A stretch of DNA of 64,000 nucleotides. It comes from Anastatus disparis (taxonomy: Eukaryota > Arthropoda > Insecta > Hymenoptera > Eupelmidae). Positions 23,331 to 33,500 of the stretch are shown in pieces; position 1 is the stretch's first letter; each line of letters opens with the position of its first letter. A program made the position numbers and the translations under genes. Under the pieces are notes generated by a model. That model saw only the letters and a program-made list of their open reading frames with translations, was not told the origin of the DNA and made no database searches. The stretch is from NCBI GenBank assembly GCA_017163975.1, contig JAFFSR010000363.1:62001-126000 (forward strand). The letters are read 5' to 3'.

Positions 23331-23664
23331 ACTACTAGATCTTGCTGTATCAGTCGTTGGACTAATATCTGGACTATAATTTGACACTGTATTAGGAGTG
23401 TCATTATGAATTTTACCTTGCTTAAGTAATTTGAGCGTTTCGGTAATACTCGCTAGAGTCTCCTCGACCGTTGTCATACGGCTATCTAACGTCGGTTTTT
23501 TTGTTTTTTCGTTGGGTGGTTTATTCTTGGTGTTCTTGTTTATGCTAATGGGTTCTGTACCCTGCAAACCTAAACTATTATCTACCTCATCTAAGCTATC
23601 TCCGTTAAGAGTATTAGTTAGATCGATTGGAGAAGCATTCTGTACACAATTTTACCTCTTGTCA
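23331..23664 (-). pseudogene. gag: gypsy gag N-terminal part
   Basis: A minus-strand frame open from about 23642 to the insertion point. It contains a Lys/Pro-rich stretch (NTKNKPPNEKTKKPTLD), a short coiled-coil-like segment (TVEETLASITETLKLLKQG) and a Ser/Thr-rich end (TDTARSSS), which suits a gag N-terminus. A likely ATG (MTRG) lies at about 23664-23662 but reaches this frame only through a frame change. It is truncated at 23331 by the 11.5-kb insertion. Confidence 0.5.
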
Positions 23665-24482
23665 TGGACTGAGTATTCAATGGAGGCGAATGTTTCACTC
23701 TCAGCATACCTTGTGACGCAACGCTTAAATTAACGTACTTGCATCCAGAACCTACACTAACAAAATGGTTTGGTACGCCATGCCAAAATTTTTACCCACT
23801 TAAACGTGCACTTACACTCTCACACAAAGGGTTAAGACGGAGTCGTGAACCATTATTTGACATTTGATAAATACATACTTATAACATAAACATGAAGCTG
23901 TGCATAAAAAAGATTATATCTGTTAAAATTACTTTGCAAACGCTCGGTCAACCAGAGTCAGCTGTCCACGTACATATTCGGACAGGGATAGCACCCAAAA
24001 TATTTCTGTGTCCAACTATGGCATACGCAAGCACTCAAAAACTCTTAAGAACAGCGAACGTTGCATTTTTTTAAAAAATACACTTATACTGCACAATCAA
24101 AACACAGATCCAGCTAACCGTTGGCTCTATTTACGGGCCTTAAAAATCTAACACTATGCAATATGAACTTTAATGCAAATATACGTATATCTACAGCTAC
24201 GGCTAACCTGTACACTAAACTAAACACTAAACTAGCTAGTTAAAATTGAGTCGGGTCGGTCGCGAATACGAGTCACGTGGAAGAAAGTGAGATATTTTGG
24301 TTTATTTACAAAGTTATATACTTAAAAATACAGAGATTTTAAAAATAACGTTTACTAATACAGACAATTCTCATATATTAAAAATTTTAATCACACTTAG
24401 TTCACATGTGTTTCTCGTGGTTACGCTTTGAACATTTCGTGATTCCAATCGGAAAGCGAGCAGAGAGTAACTCGATTATTGC
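23665..24482. other. Sequence upstream of the old gag; LTR not identified
   Basis: If the minus-strand gypsy kept its 5' LTR and leader they should be here. I see no copy of this sequence near the other end of the element (3800-7200), so no LTR is called. Confidence 0.4.
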
Positions 24483-24876
24483 GCCTTAAGAATCAAGCGT
24501 ATAGCTTTGATCTTATCTAATCTGAATTCTCGTTATAATTAATGAATTAAATATGTATACACAAATGTAGAGACTGAGCGCTGTAGAGCAAAAAACGAGC
24601 AAAGGATTCTATTCTATGAAAAAATATAAAATTTTGATTATTTTCCTAGTATAGTCCGAAACGAAAAAAATAGTTGAACTTGACTTCATTATTTCCGTTT
24701 CGGACTATACTCGGAAAATAATGATGATTTTATATTTTTTCATAGAATAGAATTCTTTGTTCGTTTTTGGCTCTACAGCGCTCAGCCCTTACATTTGTAT
24801 TGAACTATTTAATTCATTAATTATAACGAAAATTTAGATAAGCCAAGGACAGAGCTATACGACCGACTCTTAAGGC
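24483..24876. mobile_element. 394-bp hairpin MITE
   Basis: It begins GCCTTAAGAATC and ends GACTCTTAAGGC, and the arms match inward for ~170 bp, including GTATAGTCCGAAACG facing its complement near the centre (24651 and 24702). No reading frame. No target duplication resolved. Confidence 0.7.
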
Positions 24877-25343
24877 TACTATACTTTAGAACAATACTAA
24901 CTTTTTAAAATCAAACATTGTCGACTCACTACGGCTATTACGACGAGAATCATAAAATGGTAATCTTTATTATCAAAGCAAAATTGAACTTCATTCATTA
25001 AAAGAAAAATTAAAAAAAAGAAAACAAATAGCATGTAAATTTTCACCCTAAATCCTGACTGGGAAGCGAGAGAAGTATAATTTAATATGTGATACTGAAG
25101 TACCACTAATATTGATCTCCCAATATATATTTTAATTACTAACGTACATCATTATCTCCTCCAGCCACACGCAAGACAACCGTTAAAACTACTGCGCGAA
25201 TTCGCTTCTACGTAGGATATTTCTTGAAGGTTCTCGAGCGCGTCTCGTAGACATTCGAAAAATTCTTTTTTAAAACTTAACGTTTGATTGACAAAATGTT
25301 ATGCGTATTATATAAATGATAATTGCAGTCAAAAACAAAATGG
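24877..25343. other. Flank of the plus-strand provirus, nothing recognised
   Basis: AT-rich sequence without a convincing gene. Confidence 0.5.
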
Positions 25344-25347
25344 CTGC

Positions 25348-26475
25348 TATTACATCCGCATAATCACGGATGTACGAAAAATCATTTTTCATCTTAATTT
25401 TTTTTTTACCTTTTGTTATACATATAAATGTGCGTACGTATATATAATTATATATACGCATATACATTATGCATGCATATAAACATATTTATTTGCAGTT
25501 CTCTCCTTAAATAACATTAATAAATACATATAAGTAGATAAATAAATGAATCTTTTAGTAATAAGGAATATACTGTATTAAAAAATAAATTTAATTTCTT
25601 GTAATAGTCTTAAGAGAAAAGCAGTAAGTTCGCGCGCCGTATACGCTACCTCAGCATTTTTAGGCGTGATAAGAAGATATCTTCTGTCACCGAATGTGAG
25701 ATTCTAAAGAGTTTCTCATGGCCGAACTGACCAATGGGACTCTTTTAAATTTTGACAAACTTGCATTTTATTTCTAGATTTGTACCTTTCTTGCAGAGAA
25801 AAATAATTTTAATAAGTCAGTCCGCAGTCAGACCTCGTAAGGGTAACACCTTTTTCGACTTGCACTTAAATCAAGTGTAAAATCGTAACAATAAAAACTT
25901 GTAACTCGCACTTTATTTCCTTCTTAAATTTAATTACAAGCGAAATAACTTAATTTAGTCGCGCGCTTATTTTAACAAGTCAGTCCAATGAAAAAGCGAT
26001 TTTTATACAACTTACTGCTAGGGGAAAAAGTGTGTTAATACAAAGAATATTTCCTATTTTATTTTCAAATAAAAATAAATAAAAATACTAACGAGGTTTC
26101 TTCCGATTTATTATTGTAAATCTGCGCTATTCACTTATCAATAACTTGTATAACATTTGTAATAAAATTAAATAAATATCATTTACAAAAATATACAAAA
26201 ATAATCTCTGCGAACATAAGTGCCATTAATCCAGTTCCTAAATAATTAACAAGCGGGCAACCGGAGAGGAGCACTGCGCTCTTCAGTGTAAAGTTTATTA
26301 AGTAGATAAACTCCTTTGCTTTCGACCACGCAGCCAGCAGTTAAGGCAAGGTAAGCGATTAAGCTCCTCTATCCCGCAGTCTTTTAAAAATAAAAAATAT
26401 TTAACAATACCAACAAGAAATATCCCAAAAAAACACATGTCCGAGTAAACCTATTTAAGGTGACCGGACATAACA
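25348..26475 (+). repeat. 5' LTR
   Basis: It opens TATTACATCC (the 3' copy opens TGTTACATCC, so the canonical TG has changed here) and ends CATAACA. Same length as the 3' LTR. Promoter and polyadenylation signals should lie within; I do not place them. Confidence 0.93.
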
Positions 26476-26477
26476 AA

Positions 26478-26498
26478 TGGTGACAGCGACGGTGGGAT
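26478..26498 (+). promoter_or_regulatory. Primer-binding site
   Basis: TGGTGACAGCGACGG starts two bases after the LTR. A TGG start matches the CCA end of a tRNA primer. I could not assign the tRNA. Confidence 0.7.
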
Positions 26499-26589
26499 AT
26501 TTCTTGTCAAATAACTAATAAACACTAACAAATTTTTTTTTATATTATTAACAACCTGCTTTTTTATACTAATTAATTACACTCGAAAT

Positions 26590-27087
26590 GCTCTCTATCA
26601 CAGGGAAACGCTAAATAATATTAGACAAAATACTTGCTTTAGATGAGCATAGAGTAAAGATTTTTTCGATCTGTTAACTTATTTATAAGTTGATAAATCA
26701 AAAATAAAATCTAATAACGCCTTTCTTATTTGAAATACATTGTTCAAAACGTTCTCTATCGCAGGGAAACGCTAGGTAACTAGACAAAATACTTGCTTTA
26801 GATGAACGTAGAACTAATATTTTCAATTCTTGATTTGTTTATAAATTAATTACTCGAAAACCAAATATTCGAAGCGTTCTCTATCACAGGGAAACGCAAG
26901 ACAAAATACTTGTTTTAGATGAGCGCAGAACCAGTGTTTGAGATATTAATTTATTTATAAATCAATTACTTGGAGAAGAATAAATAAAGAAAAAGAAAGA
27001 ATACTAAATAAATTGTTCAAAACGTTCTCTATCGCAGGGAAACGCTAGATAACTAGACAAAATACTTGCTTTAGATGAGCATAGAAC
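26590..27087 (+). repeat. Four ~64-bp leader repeats
   Basis: Copies at 26590-26653, 26751-26814, 26876-26931 (8 bp shorter) and 27024-27087 share TTCTCTATCGCAGGGAAACG and then ACAAAATACTTGCTTTAGATGAG. The spacers are AT-rich. The untranslated leader of Drosophila gypsy carries clustered insulator sites. These repeats occupy the same place but have a different sequence, so any such role is inference. Confidence 0.85.
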
Positions 27088-27510
27088 ATTTATTTCAATT
27101 CTTATTTATTTATACATAAATTAACAAACAAATCAATAAATCTAACATTAAGTAAAAGTAAATACTTTACTTCTTTCTGTTTCTATAACTAACATTTTTC
27201 TGAAGTAACAATCTTTACCTTACAAATAGCTAGAATAAAAACTTATTCAATCACCTTATCTAACGCAAGGCGTAAGATTAAACTAACGCTTATACATTTA
27301 CTTTTAATTTTTTCTTTGCTACCTTTTCTTATGTTAATATGAAGTGAACCATTTTTCTTTCTTTGCAAATGTAATTCTGCACTAACTGAGTTAAAAATTA
27401 ATTTTTTTTTTTGTTGTTTTTTTTTCTTCTTTTTTTTCATATTTTTTTTTTGTTTCTCTTCTTCTTTTTTTTTTTTTTTTCTTTCCTCTCTCTGACAGGG
27501 TTAACAGTTT

Positions 27511-27839
27511 TTGAGCCTCACGGCATAAAACTCGTAAATTATTTTTTCATGCTTAACAGCATTTAAAAATTTCTGGTGGAGAGTAAGAAAAAAATTTTTT
27601 TTTCAATCATAACGTTTTATTTCTTGAGGGTCTTGTAGGTCTTGAGCCTCACAGCATAAGACTTGCAATTCGCCGTTTATGCTTAACAGCACGAAGGGCT
27701 CAATCTGAAGAAAATAAAAAAGGGAAGAAACAAGTTGACCCTATATCTGAAAGTCTATTTTCAATTTTGGGCTTGTATCTATTGAGCCTCACGGCATATA
27801 GTGCTAGTTCTCTTTTATCGCTTAACAGCGGCAAAAGAC
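27511..27839 (+). repeat. Three ~50-bp leader repeats of a second kind
   Basis: Copies at 27511-27560, 27642-27690 and 27782-27839 each start TTGAGCCTCACGGCATA (one base differs in the second) and end GCTTAACAGC, with a variable middle of 20-30 bases. The conserved ends and free middle suggest a paired RNA-binding or RNA-folding signal. The role is unknown. Confidence 0.85.
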
Positions 27840-27889
27840 TTGGAAAGAGAAAAGAGACAATTAGGTGTTGGAGCAACTTTTTCTAATAA

Positions 27890-28008
27890 ATATTTTTTTT
27901 TCCTTCTTCTCTCTTTTTTTTTCTTTTCTTCCTCTCTTCAAATAATCATTTTTTTCTTTTTGGTTTTGTTTTTTTCTTTTTTTTCTGCTTTCCTCCTTGT
28001 TTCTCTAG
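27890..28008 (+). promoter_or_regulatory. Long polypyrimidine tract and putative splice acceptor
   Basis: More than 100 bases made almost only of T and C end in CTCTAG at 28008, four bases before the ATG of ORF1. This is the form of a 3' splice site, which would place ORF1 at the start of an exon. Confidence 0.55.
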
Positions 28009-28011
28009 TAA

Positions 28012-28386
28012 ATGACAGATAATAAAAGGAGAGGCCTTGGCCCTAAGATAAGGCAAACAGCAGATAAGCTAAGTCTGCAAGGAGAGGCCAGAGCGCGGTT
28101 CATTGCGTGGGTCAAAGAAAACGACATTGATCTAGAGCCACAATTTCTACTACCGAGAAAGAAAATCGGACCAAAAAGGGGTCTAGTCGTTAACCCATAC
28201 GTAATCGACACGCCAGCTAAATATTTAATAACTCCCCCCCGGATACAACAACCGCAACAACAGCACATTGTAATCGATTTGAGTTGCAAAGAAGTACAAC
28301 CTGCACCAGCTCCGCTATCGCCCTTGCAAGTTGACCAAGCCAGTCAACATATGCAGTCGGAGAATAATCTAATTACTATCGATTAA
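28012..28386 (+). CDS. ORF1, 124 aa, unknown retroviral leader-proximal protein
   Basis: It starts at ATG 28012 directly after the polypyrimidine tract. The N-terminal third is basic (KRRGLGPKIRQTADKL), a short hydrophobic-basic segment follows (PQFLLPRKKIGPKRG), and the C-terminal part is rich in Pro and Gln. No zinc finger, transmembrane segment or enzyme motif is visible. It is intact although neighbouring gag and pol are broken. It could be a separate accessory protein or the first exon of gag, since the frame with the coiled coil (28591 onward) has no ATG of its own. I do not recognise a family. Confidence 0.6.
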   Translation: MTDNKRRGLGPKIRQTADKLSLQGEARARFIAWVKENDIDLEPQFLLPRKKIGPKRGLVVNPYVIDTPAKYLITPPRIQQPQQQHIVIDLSCKEVQPAPAPLSPLQVDQASQHMQSENNLITID

Positions 28387-28563
28387 AAAAAAAATTTTTT
28401 TTTTATATCGCGTTTAAAATTTTGATTTCTTTTTCTTTTTCTCAAAATTAACCTAAGAAATCAATCTTTATATATATTATAAATAACAATTTATAATACT
28501 AATTGCACAAGCGATAGTCTATTTTTTTTTAAATAGCCTATATTTTAAATATCTTATACAATA

Positions 28564-29912
28564 GCTACCGGAGGAATTAACGCCAAAGATTTGCCGCTCA
28601 CCGAAGAGGAGTCAAGACTATACGCTAACAACTTAAAAGAACGCGAACAAAGAATTAAGGATTTAGAACAAGCGCTTGGGAATCGTGAGAAGAAAGTCCT
28701 AAGTGAGGCAGAACGGTTAAAGCAGGACGCGATGGACTCGTTAAATGTAGAAAAGGAACGCGTTCAAATGCTTGAAAAGGAACTCGAAAAAGAAAGAAAA
28801 CGCCGCGAAAATCTTGAAATCACCATATCAGACACTGCCTCTAGTGTATCAAATTTTCCCTTAGCACAAGCTAATAAAATAGATTTGGGATCTCAAAATA
28901 AAACGAATTAGAGGCACAGCAGACATTACCACCAGACCCAGCATCAAGACCTCATAATAACCTAGCAGAACCACAGAGTTCCTGGACTGTGCCACCAAGC
29001 ATTTACATAAAGGAGGCCTTAAACAGCATACCAAAATTTGACGGAACAAACTTAATACCTTTTGTCAGAGCATGCAAACGAGCAACTCAAATAGTTCCTC
29101 AGCACCTTGAGAGAGAGTTAATAAAGTTAGTGAAAAATAAACTCGAAGACAAAGCGTATATCGCGTTCGAGCACAATAATTTCGGAACATTAGACGAATT
29201 CGTCGATAGACTAAAATCCGTTTTTGCCCCCACAGAAACTCTAAACAATCTAAGAGGTAAACTTGATCAAATTTATGAGCGAAGGATCGAGTCACTGCTT
29301 AATTTTATTACACGAATCGTTGACCTCAAAGAAGCTATTATCAATCGAAAACGTTTCGATATCAGCAATGAATTAACTCGTGACGAACTTTCTGAAATCG
29401 AAGGAGATATAATCGAAGGATTTCGAGACGGCTTACCGCCGGAATTTAGGCAAAGGCTTAAAAACCCAACAAACTTAACTCTGAATGAAGTATTCGATGA
29501 CGCAATCGCGGTAGATAAGCAGATTGATAGGGACAACTCGAAACATGGATATAAGACCAACGAAAGAAATAAGAATCTCTATGAAAATAGACGAGATACG
29601 AACGAAGCAGCAGCTGTAAAACCGGATGTGCCACGAGCGACCACATCTAATCAGAAGAGATATAACCAGACTAACAACCAATCAAATGACAGAAGCAAAA
29701 GTCTTACTAACAATTACCAGATAAAAATATGTGCCTATTGCAAAAACAGAGGTCATTTAAGGGAAGAGTGCCGTAAATTAAAATGGGTCAAAGAGAATCA
29801 GCAAAAAAACGAGACGAACGCTCCAGCGAAGGGCGCTCCTGGAGCGGCAACCGAGAAAACGCGTCCAGTGAACGCGATTGTAACAGAACTTACATCTACA
29901 TCGTCAACTTAG
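28564..29912 (+). pseudogene. gag: gag, interrupted by one frame change
   Basis: The structural protein of the particle. The first piece (to 28911) is a charged coiled coil of ~75 residues (for example RLYANNLKEREQRIKDLEQ). It ends at TAG 28909-28911, and the capsid frame, open from about 28885, is shifted relative to it. The second piece has a capsid-like helical domain (from IPKFDG to EGFRDGLPPEFRQRLK) and one CCHC zinc knuckle (CAYCKNRGHLREEC, codons at 29730-29771) for RNA binding. No ATG opens the first piece, so a spliced start is possible. The last ~130 bases overlap the protease frame, joined by the -1 frameshift signal at 29804. The frame break could be mutation in this copy or a second recoding event; mutation is simpler. 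Confidence 0.8.
29804..29846 (+). promoter_or_regulatory. -1 ribosomal frameshift signal between gag and protease
   Basis: Heptamer A-AAA-AAC at 29804-29810 is in the gag phase X-XXY-YYZ. Eight bases downstream a perfect 8-bp stem forms: CGCTCCAG (29819-29826) with CTGGAGCG (29839-29846), loop 12 nt. Slipping back one base enters the protease frame. Confidence 0.85.
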
Positions 29913-30467
29913 AAGAAACAACGCCAATCATCATCGTAGAATCCCCACAATTTCTACACAATTTCGTTGAAGCTATGGTTGATTCAGGTGCGCAGCCCAA
30001 TATAGCCAAAATAGGCATTTTTAACGGAGACGTAATGGTTAACGAATCAAACCGAACATTGTTAAGAGGAATATCGGGAACCGATGTACCTTCGATTGGT
30101 ACATGTGTCATTGACATATACGGATCCCCAACAGAGGTCATTATAGTCGCCAATGATGAAAACAGAAGCAATTATAGGTTCAAACTTCTGTGAGCAGCAC
30201 GGTGCAAGCCTCGATTTCTATCGAAAGGTACTAATTTTCGAGGAGAAAACCTTGCCTTTCGTAAATTTAAAAGACGTTAAAAGAATACCTGCTCTAGCAA
30301 CCGCAACTGTACGTTTCCAGTTGAATAACCCAGAAGAAGAATATGGCTATATTAGGAAAATAAAATTTAACGAAAAAGGCATAGTGGCAGGAAACGTCAT
30401 GGCAATCAACGACGGAGGCTACGTTGACATAGAAGTGTTCAATACCAATATCTTTGATATCGACTAA
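29810..30467 (+). pseudogene. pol: Retroviral-type aspartic protease region with a frame break
   Basis: This would cleave Gag and Gag-Pol. In the -1 frame after the slippery site comes a basic Ser-rich linker and then the active-site triad D-S-G (AMVDSGAQPN, Asp codon at 29981-29983). That frame stops at 30193. The C-terminal protease segment (IIGSNFCEQHGASLDFYRKV) is in another frame from about 30153, so the domain is split by a frame change in the overlap 30153-30193. The second piece runs to TAA 30465-30467. The following pol frame (30505) is again offset. Together these breaks separate protease from RT in this copy. Confidence 0.75.
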
Positions 30468-30504
30468 AAAATAACTTTTTATAGACAAAGATAGCACTTT
30501 CTTC

Positions 30505-33500
30505 ATGGATATAGAGGATATAAAAGAAGTTAACGTCACGAACCAAGCACCTTCTCTTGTTTCCATGCAGGCCAACGTAGATGATTCAAAGTCAGCCGAT
30601 GAACTAATCAACGACTCAATTACTTTCGAATATGGTGAAGAATACGATCGAGTCTTTCAGAGACGCTACTCAGACAGTACTATTTGCTTATCTTCCGAAG
30701 AAGACCTTTAAATTACAGAAAATATAATTCCTAAATCTAAGGTTCCTGTGCAGGTGTTACCCAATTCTGCAACGTCATGCGTTGAGTCCGAAAATGCTTC
30801 GCGCGACACGGTAGACGATGACGCTCCAAACTCTATCGCAAATTTAATCGAATCCCCCGGCCGAAATCCAAAACCATCGTACGCAAAGTCCGAAAACGCC
30901 CCGCGCAACACGGTAAGCGACGGTGATAATGTGCGACATAGCACCAACGAGACTTATGCTAAACCCGAAGAAGCTCCGCGCAACACGGTAAGCACAAGTT
31001 TAACAAAAGGGGAAATTGAAATATCAGATAACGAAAGCACAGAAACCACTGAAGAGGATATAATAATTCAAGATTTCCTTCTAGGTGCAAATTTGCTAGA
31101 CTATATCGTAATAAATCAGGTGAATCAACCAATAGAAACTTATGTAAATTACTCTGATATAGAACCATGCATCAACAGAACTATCTTAGACATAAATACT
31201 GTCACTGAATTCTACGTCAAGCCATATAAAAAGGATAATCGAAGTTCAAAACACAAAAATTTTGAGCAAGTATACAATGCTAATGTCAAAAACAGAACCG
31301 AATGTATATTAAACGACATACCTAAAAACCATATAGCGGAAGAAAACGAAGCAAGGCTGCAGAAGCTCATTCAAAAAACTGCTGATGTGTTTCATTTGAA
31401 AAGAGAATCCCTTTCTGCGACTAACATAATCGAACATAAAATCGAAACCTACGAAGAAGAACCAGTAAACGTAAGACAGTATCCAATACCTCAAAAATTG
31501 CAAGAAGTTGTTTACGAGCAAATAAGTAAATTGTTAGAATCAGATATAATCGAAAGAAGTGAATTGCCTTTTAACAGCCCTCTCTGGGTTGTCAAAAAGA
31601 AAGACGATATTGAAGGGAAGCCACAGTGGAGAGTTGTAGTCGATTTCCGAAAATTAAATGAAAAGATCAAGACATATCCACATCCAATTCCATATATTAC
31701 ACATTTAGTTGAGCAGCTCGGCGGGGCTCGCTATCTTCCCGTCGTGGATATGTATTCGGGTTTCCATCAGGTGATGATTAGAGAAGAAGACCGAGAGAAA
31801 ACAGCCTTCTCTACTCCTTATGGTCCCTTTCACTTCAAAAGAATGCCTTTCGGAATTCGAACAGCGGCAAGTACTCTTCAAGAATTAACCAATAAAATAT
31901 TAGGGCATAAACCGTTAGATCTAAGCTCGAAAGGAAAAGGAAAGCTAGGATATATTGATGACGTCATACTGTTTGCGGAAAATCTAAACGATCTAGACGA
32001 ATTATTTCTGGAATTTACAGAGACTTTCAGGAAATCTTACCTAAAGTTAAATCCCTTAACATGCCAATTTTACGAAACATCAGTGACATTTCTTGGTCAC
32101 GAGATCAGTCATAAAGGCATGAGACCAGACTCAAGTAAGACCCAAGCTGTCGAAAAATTCGCTCGTCCACGAAATTTCAAGGGAATACGCCAATTATTTG
32201 GTCTGTGCAGATATTGTCGACGTTTCATCCCAAATTTTGCAACGATCGCAAAGCCATTGACAAACCTTTTGAAGAAAGCAGTAGCTATCAATTGGTCAGA
32301 TGAACAGGAAATAGCTTTTGAGACGCTCAAAAACTGCCTAATTAATGAACCAATTTTGCAACATCCAAACTTCGAAGAGGAATTCTTCGTAACAACAGAC
32401 GCCTCAGACTACGCAGTCGGTGGTATCCTATCTCAAAAGAAGGAAAATTCAGATTTACCTGTAGCTTATGCAAGTCGATTGCTTACAAAAACCGAGATAA
32501 ATTATATCACTATCAAAAAGGAACTACTCGCAATGCGATTTTGCGGCGATCAATTTGACTATTGTCTGATTGGCCGACATTTCACCTTTATAACTGACCA
32601 CCAACCTCTCGTTTGGCTGCACAAAATAAAGGATTGCACATCAAAATTAAAAAAATGGTATTTTGAATTAAGAGACAAATTTGACTTTACAATCAGGTAT
32701 CTTCCAGGAAAAATTAATTTCGTGGCTGACACGCTATCACGTAACCCTCCGGATAACGAAGTGCAAAATATACGCGAATCGGAAACTAAAGAAATCGTTA
32801 AGATGACTTCCGAGGAAAATACATGTAAACCGGTCTATGAAATAAACGCTATAGAGTCAATCGCAACTGAGATACTGTTTAAAAAGGATGACTTCCTAGC
32901 AGTAAGAAACAGTAAAGACAGTTTTTATTTGTGCCAAAGCAAACAGTACATTAAATCAAATAATAAAGTAATATCTATACGATGGTTAACGCGCCAAGAC
33001 GGAGACGAACATATATATTCTTTTGACTATGACGACAAGATACCTTTCGACAGCATACTAACAAGCGTAAAATTGACTAAAATCGAGCAAGACAGATATC
33101 AACTGCCAGCCGACGAACTGTCACGGACGCTAGACATCCTTAAGGAATCTTTAGAAGCCACAGCAAATAAACCACCCGAAGACGCTCACGTGACTGACGA
33201 TGCTATGAATGAAAATATAAATATTTCTGATGATCATCAATCGCTCAGGGACGAATTACATTCAAATCCGTCCAGGGCGAATGAAGCTCCTCTATCTGTT
33301 GAGTATGAGATAGGTCGAGACGAATCAAATCGACCTCGACCATCACGAAATATAATCGAAACGAGAGATAACTTTCTCATGGCAAAAGACAATCTGACCT
33401 ATTTCATAACACAAAAAAATCAACCCCTCGACTCAGGAGCACTTTTTCTGCAACAAGAACAAAGACTTCCGCCCCTGCAAGATATTGTCCTTGCAAGAGC

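Larger units (their letters stand above)
7180..23664 (-). mobile_element. Old, broken minus-strand Ty3/gypsy retroelement, interrupted by later insertions
   Basis: Read leftward the order is gag N-terminus (23664-23331), a giant insertion (23330-11850), gag remainder (11849-10840), protease (10740-10546), RT and RNase H (10160-8560) and integrase (8190-7210). That is the Ty3/gypsy order. Every domain has stops or frame changes. A hairpin MITE sits in RT (9542-10129) and a TTAA MITE between gag and protease (11072-11280). I could not find matching LTRs; the sequence beyond each end shows no obvious direct repeat. Confidence 0.75.

Noticed and set aside
23665..24482. 5' LTR of the old minus-strand gypsy
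   Set aside because: Expected position, but no second copy could be matched near 3800-7200, so there is no support.
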